This document shows, in pieces, positions 16,265 to 22,205 of a stretch of 22,205 bases of DNA. The translations under genes and the position numbers were made by a program. This DNA is from CAVZLD01 sp964522605 (GTDB lineage Bacteria > Planctomycetota > Planctomycetia > Pirellulales > Pirellulaceae). Under the pieces are notes generated by a model. The model was not told where the DNA came from and searched no databases. It saw only the letters and a program-made list of their open reading frames with translations. The first letter of the stretch is position 1. The number at the start of each line of letters is the position of its first letter. The DNA is taken from positions 1 to 22,205 of the forward strand of contig CAZFWV010000084.1 of NCBI GenBank assembly GCA_964522605.1, given 5' to 3'.

Positions 16265-16605
16265 CTCCGCGGCCCTCTGCGCCTTTGCGCCCTCTGCACT
16301 GCTAACGGTGAGTTGCTCGTCGGGGCAAGCGAATTCTATCATGCGGCAGGGTTGAGTTGTGTTTCTACCTGGTTTGACTGTTGGCATTTTGAAACGCAGC
16401 GCAGCCTTCGTCGGCGACTGGACTGGGTGCCACTGGCTCTGCCAGTGCTCTTCCTCAACCCAAGAGGACACTGGCAAAGCCAGTGGCACACCCATTGCGC
16501 CGAGCGCGGCAGCACCCCCTTTGGTTGCGACGCTGCCGCACTGCGTTTTGTCTCTTCCGGAAAACATCAAACGCAGAGGGCGCAAAGGCGCAGAGGGCCG
16601 CGGAG
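16265..16605 (+). repeat. Long nested palindromic repeat, copy C (complete)
   Basis: This 341-bp element lies between the second isomerase-like gene and the end of the acyltransferase/ligase gene. Its terminal arms, 16265-16297 and 16573-16605, are perfect 33-bp inverted repeats. They differ from copy B at four positions in the shared 29 bp, and all four are complemented in the other arm. The central hairpin pairs 16427-16447 with 16469-16489. The left internal box CTGCACTGCTAACGGTGAG and the GGCATTTTGA box are shared with copies A and B. The rest of the spacer (16161-16264, 16606-16624) shows nothing else. Confidence 0.93.
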
Positions 16606-16624
16606 GAATGCAGGGGATGCGGAG

Positions 16625-19090
16625 TTAGTTCTCATCGTCCGGTGCGTATTTCTCTTCTGCCAGTTGTTTTATTTTGCGCAAGTCCAGTTTGCCGGTTCCG
16701 AGCAATGGCAGTTCTTCGACTTCCAGAAAACTGTCGGTGGACGGAATGAACAGGTTGGGCAGGCCTTGCTTCTTGAGTGCGGCGCAGAGGTCCGAGGCAG
16801 GTCGGTCCAGTTTGGTGTGCAATACGATGAGTCGCTCGCCTTTCTTCAGGTCGGGAATGGCCGTCACGACGACCTGAGGTGCATCTTCACGGTCAACACC
16901 GAGAGCATCCTGCAAAGATTCTTCGACCTTTAAATGAGGCACCATTTCACCGCCGATTTTGGAAAAGCGACTCTCGCGGCCCGTGATGTGGATGAAGCCT
17001 TCTTCGTCGATGATCGCGACGTCGCCTGTGGTGTACCAGCCGTCGCAGAGGACTTCCGCCGTCTTGTCGGGTTGATTCAAGTAGCCCTTCATCACATTCG
17101 GACCCTTGATGAGCAGCATTCCCGGTTTGCCCGGAGGCAGATCTTGTCCGTGATCCAGGTCAATGACTTTGGCGGCGACACCCGGGACCGTGCGACCGAC
17201 GCTGCCCGGCTTGCGGTCCTTCTGATGGCTGGGGATCGATCGGCTTGGTGGGACGTTGACCGAAACGAGTGGTGCGAGTTCGGTCGTGCCATAACCTTCG
17301 ACCGGTCGCACGCCGAACTTTGCCTCAAACGCGTCGGCGACATCTTTGGGCAATCGTTCAGCTCCCGTAACGACGGTGTTGAGCGAAGCGAGTTCCGCCG
17401 CTTCACACCGTCGAATGTAGGTGCGCAAGAAAGTGGGGGTTGAGAGCAGAATCGTCGCCTTGTGTCGGGAACACAATTTGCCGACCTGACGCGCATCGAG
17501 CGGATTGAAGTGGTAGGTGCCTTTCGCGTTCAATGCCAGGACGCCCCACAGCGTGACCGTGAAACCGAAAGAGTGGAAGAAGGGCAGAATGCCCAGGATG
17601 ACATCTTCGGGCTTGATATGAATCACCTGTTCAACCGCATCGACATTGTGACGCACGTTCCCGTGGGTGAGCATCACACCTTTGGGGATGCCGGTGGATC
17701 CGGAGGTGAAGATGATCGTCAGGACTTCCTGAGGATCGATTCGCCGGACGCCGAGCCAGGTGGCGAGCAACGAGCTGGGAACCAGATAGCTGCCCAGCGC
17801 TGAAAGAATCTTGTTGCTCAGGCTCACCTGCGACTTCACATCGTCCAGATAAACCAATTCGGCATCGATCTCCAGCTCCAGCTTTTCCATCACCTTGCGG
17901 CTGGTCAAGACGCGCTTGATTCCTGCCTGTCGGATGCACTCATTGATGATATCGGAAGTAACGGTGTAGTTCAGGTTGACGACGACACGGCGGTCGAGTG
18001 TGAGAGCAAGATTTACGACCGTCGCACCGGCGCTGGGAGGCAACAGGACGCCGACGTACTGCTGCTGGTCGTCTAGCAGGCGATGGCGTAACAGTCGCCG
18101 CAGGATCAGGGCGCGCATCAGCAACTGACCACCGGTCAGGTCCGCTCCGGACGAATCAGCGATCTTCGAGCCAAATCTACGCTTCTTGCATGCTCGAATC
18201 ACCGACTGCGGCAGCGACATCTGGTGTTCGATTCGTTTCTCCACGGCCACTGCTCCCAGTTCTTGTACGGCTTGCCGAACTTGGTGAACATCCTGAATCG
18301 ATTTCATCGGCTTGCCAAAGTGGATATAGACCGGATAGGGCAAGCGATGCGGGATCTTCCAGAACAGCTTGCCCCGTTCGAAACTAAAGATACTCCCCCA
18401 CAGCCCGTCAAAGTAGACCGGAATGACGGGCGCTTGCGTTCCTTCCAGGATCTTCAAAATGCCTGGTTTGAAACTCTGCATCAGGCCGGATCGGGTGACT
18501 CCACCCTCGGGAAACATGCCCACCAAGTCACCTCGCTGGAGCGCCTCGCGGCCACTGCGAATCGCTCGGACGATCATTTTCGGGCCGGCGCCGACGAGAA
18601 TCGCTCCCCACTGACGCACGAGCGTCTGCATGATGCGACTACGAAAATTCCCCTCATACACCATCGCCCGCACGATCCGCCGATTGACGAACAGCAACAA
18701 GACTCCGTCAAGCCACGAAACATGGTTTCCCGCCAATAGCGCAGGGCCCTGATCGGGGATGTTCTCGCGGCCGTAGATGTGGAGTCGGTAAAAGAGGCGG
18801 AAGAAGATCCAGACGAACAGGCGGAGCGTGGCTCGGGGAGCGATGATCCAACTGACGACCAGGGCGACGACCACGACGAGCAGGCCGATCAATAGGACCA
18901 TCCCGATCGAGCCGGGCCGCAGACCGATCGCCAGTAGCGCGATCGCCGGACAGACGATTCCCATTGGCGAGCGGCCCTCCGCCGTCGCTCGATGGGCTCG
19001 TTCCCGGAATCGACTGCCGTCGGGATTTGATTCAGCGGATGTTGGATCCGGTGGGTGGGGCACACCGAATCGGCGAGGCATGGTGGACAT
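16625..19090 (-). CDS. aas: Bifunctional lysophospholipid acyltransferase / acyl-ACP (acyl-CoA) synthetase, Aas-like
   Basis: This 821-residue protein fuses two enzymes. After a polar N-terminus and membrane segments at about 44-58 and 61-83 comes a PlsC-type acyltransferase. Its HX4D motif is H123-VSWL-D128 and it has FPEGGVTR at 193-200. The second half is an adenylate-forming ligase with P-loop TSGSTGIPKG at 462-471, GYGTTELAP, YTTGDVAII and the C-terminal catalytic lysine K801 in GTGKLD. In Escherichia coli, Aas re-acylates lysophosphatidylethanolamine with fatty acid activated on ACP, so membrane lipid recycling is the likely job. Many homologues carry an LplT-like transporter at the N-terminus; this one has none. 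The ATG at 19090 has AGGAG five bases upstream, which decides it over the in-frame start at 19177. Confidence 0.88.
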   Translation of the reverse strand: MSTMPRRFGVPHPPDPTSAESNPDGSRFRERAHRATAEGRSPMGIVCPAIALLAIGLRPGSIGMVLLIGLLVVVVALVVSWIIAPRATLRLFVWIFFRLFYRLHIYGRENIPDQGPALLAGNHVSWLDGVLLLFVNRRIVRAMVYEGNFRSRIMQTLVRQWGAILVGAGPKMIVRAIRSGREALQRGDLVGMFPEGGVTRSGLMQSFKPGILKILEGTQAPVIPVYFDGLWGSIFSFERGKLFWKIPHRLPYPVYIHFGKPMKSIQDVHQVRQAVQELGAVAVEKRIEHQMSLPQSVIRACKKRRFGSKIADSSGADLTGGQLLMRALILRRLLRHRLLDDQQQYVGVLLPPSAGATVVNLALTLDRRVVVNLNYTVTSDIINECIRQAGIKRVLTSRKVMEKLELEIDAELVYLDDVKSQVSLSNKILSALGSYLVPSSLLATWLGVRRIDPQEVLTIIFTSGSTGIPKGVMLTHGNVRHNVDAVEQVIHIKPEDVILGILPFFHSFGFTVTLWGVLALNAKGTYHFNPLDARQVGKLCSRHKATILLSTPTFLRTYIRRCEAAELASLNTVVTGAERLPKDVADAFEAKFGVRPVEGYGTTELAPLVSVNVPPSRSIPSHQKDRKPGSVGRTVPGVAAKVIDLDHGQDLPPGKPGMLLIKGPNVMKGYLNQPDKTAEVLCDGWYTTGDVAIIDEEGFIHITGRESRFSKIGGEMVPHLKVEESLQDALGVDREDAPQVVVTAIPDLKKGERLIVLHTKLDRPASDLCAALKKQGLPNLFIPSTDSFLEVEELPLLGTGKLDLRKIKQLAEEKYAPDDEN

Positions 19091-19095
19091 CCGGA

Positions 19096-19100
19096 CTCCT
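19096..19100 (-). promoter_or_regulatory. Shine-Dalgarno deciding the Aas-like start
   Basis: AGGAG on the minus strand, five bases before the ATG at 19090, inside the otherwise possible extension to 19177. Confidence 0.75.
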
Positions 19101-19393
19101 GTGAAATCGAACGATGGGACGGCACAGTTTGGTCCGAACTGGGGTCGTCCGTCAACTCGAGGATCGTCCATTCCCATCGGATCTTCGGGCCGATCCCGCT
19201 GCGCAACGCCTTGGTCCCTTCTTTCGCCAAAATCGTCAATGGGAATGCCGTCGTCAAGTTTCCGCCGGATATGGAGCGATACAGTCCAGAGAGGGAAAGA
19301 GAAGGGATTTATCGGGGATCCGATCGGAGGCTACGTTGCCATCGCAACACGGGCCGCTCGCAGTGATCGGAGAAACCATCAGGGAGTCTATTC
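19101..19393. other. Divergent intergenic region, no gene seen
   Basis: About 300 bp separate the divergent Aas-like and small membrane protein genes. Both promoters must lie here, but I see no convincing -35/-10 or -24/-12 boxes. Open frames across it give Arg/Ser-rich peptides without protein character. The only clear signal is AGGGAG before the GTG at 19394. Confidence 0.5.
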
Positions 19394-19720
19394 GTGGCAT
19401 CTCAACGCCTCGTCACGATCGGTGTCGTCCTGCTGTTGTTGGGAATTCAAATGCGCCTGGTCGACACGTTTGTGCTGAACGCCAAGACCAGTCAGTTTGT
19501 CGAGCAACGGCTTCGCCGAGCGTCCGCCTCGGGCCTGTATACGACACAAAACACGTCGCTAAACGCATATTCAGATCCGTTTAACAGCGACTGGACGGCC
19601 GATTTACCGACGCTGAGCTCGCCCTCACAGAAGTCCTTTTCACCTCCCCGATGGCTTGGCTTATCTCTGATTTCCGTCGGAGCGGTCCTGATCCTGACCC
19701 ATCCGTGCTACCGATCCTGA
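19394..19720 (+). CDS. Small membrane protein of unknown function
   Basis: This 108-residue protein has a hydrophobic helix at about 6-20 (LVTIGVVLLLLGIQM), a polar middle rich in Ser, Thr and Asn, and a second helix at about 86-101 (WLGLSLISVGAVLILT). The two helices suggest an integral membrane protein with the 60-residue middle on one side. The start is GTG at 19394 with AGGGAG eight bases upstream. I recognise no family. The hydrophobic ends make it look like a real gene. It is divergent from the Aas-like gene. Confidence 0.65.
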   Translation: MASQRLVTIGVVLLLLGIQMRLVDTFVLNAKTSQFVEQRLRRASASGLYTTQNTSLNAYSDPFNSDWTADLPTLSSPSQKSFSPPRWLGLSLISVGAVLILTHPCYRS

Positions 19721-19863
19721 ACGGTCCCGCGAGAGGGGATACGGGCGATACCGGGCTTCGACTTTCGCCGATCCGGCGGACTCATTAGAATGGGAAGCCT
19801 TGGAACCGTACGGAACCTCGCCCGGGTAGCCCCAATGCTGCCGTGTCTCTTCCCTCGGTCCGC

Positions 19864-19934
19864 GTGGCACTGGCTCTGCCAGTGTCTCCTCGATCGGTTC
19901 GGGTGGCACTGGCTCTGCCAGTGTTTCCTCGATC
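19864..19934 (+). repeat. Two tandem 39-bp units with a hairpin
   Basis: Two direct copies begin at 19864 and 19903. Each has GTGGCACTGGCTCTGCCAGTG, a T-rich step and CCTCGATC. The unit contains the same CACTGGC-TCT-GCCAGTG mini-hairpin found at the heart of the 370-bp repeats. A weaker third unit may precede them (TGTCTCTTCCCTCGGTCCGC). The rest of the 330-bp spacer (19721-20050) shows no gene. Confidence 0.8.
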
Positions 19935-20050
19935 CGGGGAGGGGGCGGGTCAAAGTGACCGTTGGTTGAGGTTTCAAACAGACTCTTGGAACGAGTTCGC
20001 CGCCGCGGGCGGTCGAATAATCGTCGGTCATGTCCAGGGAGTTGCTCAAG

Positions 20051-20416
20051 ATGGCCGAGCATCAGCGGATTCAGGTCTGCCAGATCGAGAATGTTACCGT
20101 CGTGCGCTTTTCCGATCGCAAGATCCTTGATGAGCTGATCATTCAGGAATTGGGGCAGGAACTCTTCGCCTTGGTCGAAGACGAGAATTGTAACAATCTG
20201 CTGTTGAACTTTACGAATGTGGAGTTTCTCTCCAGCGCGGCGCTGGGCAAGCTGATCTCGCTGCATAAGAAAGTCGAGCGAGCGAGTGGTACGCTGAAGC
20301 TGAGTAATATTCGTCCGGAAATTTTCGAGGTCTTTCGGATTACTCGACTGAACGAAAAATTCAATATCAAGGACGACCAGGAGACGGCCTTGGCTGAGTT
20401 TGCTGGCGCGGGATAG
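20051..20416 (+). CDS. STAS-domain anti-sigma factor antagonist (SpoIIAA/RsbV-like)
   Basis: This single-domain STAS protein has 121 residues from the ATG at 20051 (AGGGAG nine bases upstream). Starting at 20030 instead adds seven residues. NLLLNFTNVEFLSSAALGKL at 49-68 aligns with the phosphorylation loop of SpoIIAA; S62 falls at the phospho-serine position. The residue before it is serine (S61) instead of the usual Asp, and A63 replaces the second serine. In partner switching, the unphosphorylated form binds the kinase/anti-sigma factor. The gene for a matching kinase lies 150 bp downstream, so the two probably work together. The controlled target is not in the window. Confidence 0.88.
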   Translation: MAEHQRIQVCQIENVTVVRFSDRKILDELIIQELGQELFALVEDENCNNLLLNFTNVEFLSSAALGKLISLHKKVERASGTLKLSNIRPEIFEVFRITRLNEKFNIKDDQETALAEFAGAG

Positions 20417-20568
20417 CTGACGCCATCGTCGGATCGGGGCTGATCCGGTCGGAAGGGTCCTCCAACTTCTGTACGGGAATCCCGATGTCCGCTTATTCCC
20501 TCGGCAGACAAACGCCGTCTTCGACCACCTGCGGTTCTGGAGTCTCTCGTTTCGCCGGCGGCACCACG

Positions 20569-20991
20569 ATGAACAAAGAACGCTGGACGTGGACTACGGA
20601 GCAAGTCATTCCCAGCTGTCCGCTGGAAGGGCATCGGCTGATCATGGAGATTGTCGATCAGCTGCATCAACTGCGGTGGAAGCAGCGAGATATCTTTGCG
20701 GTCCACCTGGCGTTGGAAGAAGCCGTGGTGAATGCGATCAAGCACGGCAATCGAGAAGACCGGAACAAGAAGGTGCATGTTCGCTGCAAAATGTCACCGC
20801 GTCGCTGCTGGATTGAGATTCAGGATGAAGGCCGCGGCTTCAACCCCTCCGCCGTGCCCGATTGCACACTCGATGAAAACCTCGATAAGCCAAGCGGTCG
20901 AGGCCTGAAGCTGATGCGGAATTTCATGTCGTTCGTCGAATACAACGACCAGGGCAACGGCGTGATCATGGAAAAAGTGCTTGCGGACTGA
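20569..20991 (+). CDS. RsbW/SpoIIAB-like serine kinase (HATPase_c anti-sigma factor)
   Basis: This is a GHKL-fold ATPase of 140 residues from the ATG at 20569. The N-box is LALEEAVVNAIKHGN (47-61, catalytic E51, Mg-binding N55), the G1 box DEGRGF at 86-91 and the G2 box SGRGLKLM at 109-116. Such proteins phosphorylate the STAS partner and sequester a sigma factor or other client. The frame is open to an ATG at 20485 (28 more residues, Ser/Thr/Gly-rich, unlike the family). Neither start has a strong Shine-Dalgarno sequence; I prefer 20569. It lies directly after the STAS gene, with no sigma factor or PP2C phosphatase alongside. Confidence 0.87.
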   Translation: MNKERWTWTTEQVIPSCPLEGHRLIMEIVDQLHQLRWKQRDIFAVHLALEEAVVNAIKHGNREDRNKKVHVRCKMSPRRCWIEIQDEGRGFNPSAVPDCTLDENLDKPSGRGLKLMRNFMSFVEYNDQGNGVIMEKVLAD

Positions 20992-21000
20992 TCCGCCAGT

Positions 21001-21133
21001 GCATTTCTTGAAGTTGCCGGTAGCCGAATTCGTGAGAATTCGGGGGTCGTGCGAGTGGGTTTTCCGACAAGACCCCTCCGAATTCTCACGAATTCGGCTA
21101 CCGGCCGTCGAAATGTGCAACTTCAAGAAACGC
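21001..21133. repeat. Palindromic element with a perfect 27-bp stem in a convergent spacer
   Basis: The perfect 27-bp inverted repeat 21017-21043 and 21078-21104 begins CCGGTAGCCGAATTCGTGAG and carries two GAATTC words per arm. It is flanked by a second inverted pair, 21001-21016 and 21118-21133 (15 of 16 positions, TTTCTTGAAGTTG core). It lies between the ends of the kinase and the HtrA gene, so it could act as a bidirectional terminator or be a mobile palindromic repeat. It shares no sequence with the other two element families here. Confidence 0.85.
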
Positions 21134-21208
21134 GCTCAAACGTCGTACATCGATTCGTCCTTGCGCATCAATGCCGAATGCTTCCGTCGCGGGAACTTGG
21201 GTCTCGAT

Positions 21209-22205
21209 TCAACCCAGTGTTGGTCGGACGATGATCGACAGTTTCTGGCGTCCCCGCACCACAGACAGTTCCACCGGTTGGTCCTGAGGAAGTCGAGCAA
21301 GGATGCGGTGGATGTCGTCCACGCAGGTTACCAGCCGATCGTTGCCCGAGACGATCAGATCGCCGGGTTGCAGGCCCGCTCGTCCAGCCGGTCCGTCCGG
21401 ACTGACATCCGTCGCCTCGACCGCCTGCTGTCCGAGCAGGTCCAGTTCGTACACGAGCGGACGGGGGACGTTGACTGCTCGCGCCGAGATTCCCAAGAAC
21501 GGCCGGCGGACCGCGCCTTGCGCGACAATCTGGCCTACGACCCATTTCGCGACGTCGATGGGAATCGCGAAGCCCAGGCCCTGAGCCATCGCAATGATCG
21601 CCGTGTTGACGCCAATGACCTGGCCGCGAGAATCGATCAATGGCCCGCCGGAATTGCCAGGGTTCAACGGCGCACTGTGCTGGATCACGTTTTCGATCAA
21701 CCGACCGGCTTCGGAACGCATCGAGCGACCGACGGCGCTGACCACGCCCGTCGACACGGTGGAGTGGAACCCGAGCGGATTGCCCATCGCAATGATCAAT
21801 TGACCGGGACGCAGTGCGGACGAGTCGCCCAGTACGGTGGTGGGCAGATCGCGCGCGGCGATGCGCAGGACCGCCAGATCGGTGGCCGGATCGTCTCCAA
21901 GCAGTTCTGCCGGGAGCCGATCTCCATCGGAGGTCGTCACGGCCAACTCCCGTCGGCCGGCCGCCACGTGACTGTTGGTGATCGCGAAGCCCTCCTCTTC
22001 CAGGACAAATGCCGATCCGGTCGCGCCATGCTTGCCGTCCCAAGGGCCGACCCCCAGTACGGCCGGGCCGACCGAATCGACGACCCGGACCACGGCTTGC
22101 GAGTACGCGTCCAGTGGGTCCAGATCGGAGCTTGGCGGCTCGCGCTTTTCGGGAGTCCTTTCCGGTTTGCGGCCGGCGGGGGCGGGAGTCGCCTCACTGG
22201 CGATC
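21209..22205 (-). CDS. HtrA/DegP-like serine protease with PDZ domain, N-terminus beyond window
   Basis: This is a trypsin-fold protease with catalytic triad motifs TNSHVAAG (His), DPATDLAVLRI (Asp) and NPGNSGGPL (Ser). One C-terminal PDZ domain follows, with the RPFLGI...DVSPDGPAGRAGLQPGDLIVSGN signature. The frame is open to the window edge: before the GTG at 22093 it reads LDPLDAYSQAVVRVVDSVGP, a typical HtrA start of the protease domain. The true start therefore probably lies outside. It would degrade or refold damaged envelope proteins. A second PDZ domain, present in DegP, is absent, so the layout is DegS-like or short HtrA. Confidence 0.9.
   Translation of the reverse strand, partial: IASEATPAPAGRKPERTPEKREPPSSDLDPLDAYSQAVVRVVDSVGPAVLGVGPWDGKHGATGSAFVLEEEGFAITNSHVAAGRRELAVTTSDGDRLPAELLGDDPATDLAVLRIAARDLPTTVLGDSSALRPGQLIIAMGNPLGFHSTVSTGVVSAVGRSMRSEAGRLIENVIQHSAPLNPGNSGGPLIDSRGQVIGVNTAIIAMAQGLGFAIPIDVAKWVVGQIVAQGAVRRPFLGISARAVNVPRPLVYELDLLGQQAVEATDVSPDGPAGRAGLQPGDLIVSGNDRLVTCVDDIHRILARLPQDQPVELSVVRGRQKLSIIVRPTLG

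Noticed and set aside
11235..16605. CRISPR array
   Set aside because: The repeats are kilobases apart, about 370 bp long and palindromic; there are no regularly spaced short repeats and no cas genes.
16205..16933. 242-codon plus-strand frame
   Set aside because: It runs through repeat C and then antisense to the Aas-like gene; no domain and no ribosome binding site.
19661..20266. 201-codon minus-strand frame with repeated PEPIEETLAEPVP-like units
   Set aside because: The repetition comes from the 39-bp tandem repeat, and the frame overlaps the STAS gene antisense.

Overview
The window looks like chromosomal DNA of a planctomycete, probably of the Pirellulales/Planctomycetales type. The grounds are family content: several Tat-exported Gfo/Idh/MocA and sugar-phosphate-isomerase-like proteins, a DUF1080 (3-keto-disaccharide hydrolase) protein, a PEP-CTERM protein, a DinB-like protein, a STAS/anti-sigma kinase pair and an HtrA protease. 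The spacers also carry many palindromic repeats. This is a family-level impression, not a database match. I see no rRNA, tRNA, CRISPR array, integrase or transposase.

Layout. 398-1693 (+) is a Tat-exported Gfo/Idh/MocA oxidoreductase, convergent with a large secreted glycoside-hydrolase-like protein (1832-4081, -). 7295-4230 (-) is a probable nitrogen-fixation-type transcription unit: a NifV-like homocitrate synthase, a doubtful 93-codon ORF starting on the nifV stop codon, and a NifA-like sigma-54 activator with a cysteine-rich N-terminus. Divergent from it are a short secretin-domain protein (7872-8957, +) and a PEP-CTERM surface protein (9134-10513, +) that ends in a clear rho-independent terminator. 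A second sugar block follows: DinB-like (10662-11150, -), Tat sugar isomerase/epimerase (11717-12616, -), DUF1080 (12699-13532, -), Tat GH5 hydrolase (13810-14958, +) and a second Tat isomerase/epimerase (15189-16160, -). Next come an acyltransferase/acyl-ACP-ligase fusion (16625-19090, -), a small two-helix membrane protein (19394-19720, +), a STAS protein and an RsbW-like kinase (20051-20991, +), and an HtrA protease entering from the right edge (-).

The genes suggest extracytoplasmic carbohydrate breakdown. Oxidoreductase, TIM-barrel isomerase/lyase-like enzymes, DUF1080 and GH proteins together fit the oxidation-elimination route via 3-keto sugars. Other parts concern regulation (NifA-like activator, partner-switching pair) and envelope upkeep (Aas-like lipid recycling, HtrA, secretin).

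The most unusual non-genic feature is a family of about 370-bp nested palindromic elements in three spacers (7390-7753, 11235-11608, 16265-16605), all in one orientation. In two copies the terminal arms are perfectly complementary yet differ between copies at four positions, each compensated in the opposite arm. Two unrelated palindromic elements (14959-15180 and 21001-21133) fill convergent spacers, and a 39-bp tandem of the same mini-hairpin lies at 19864-19934.
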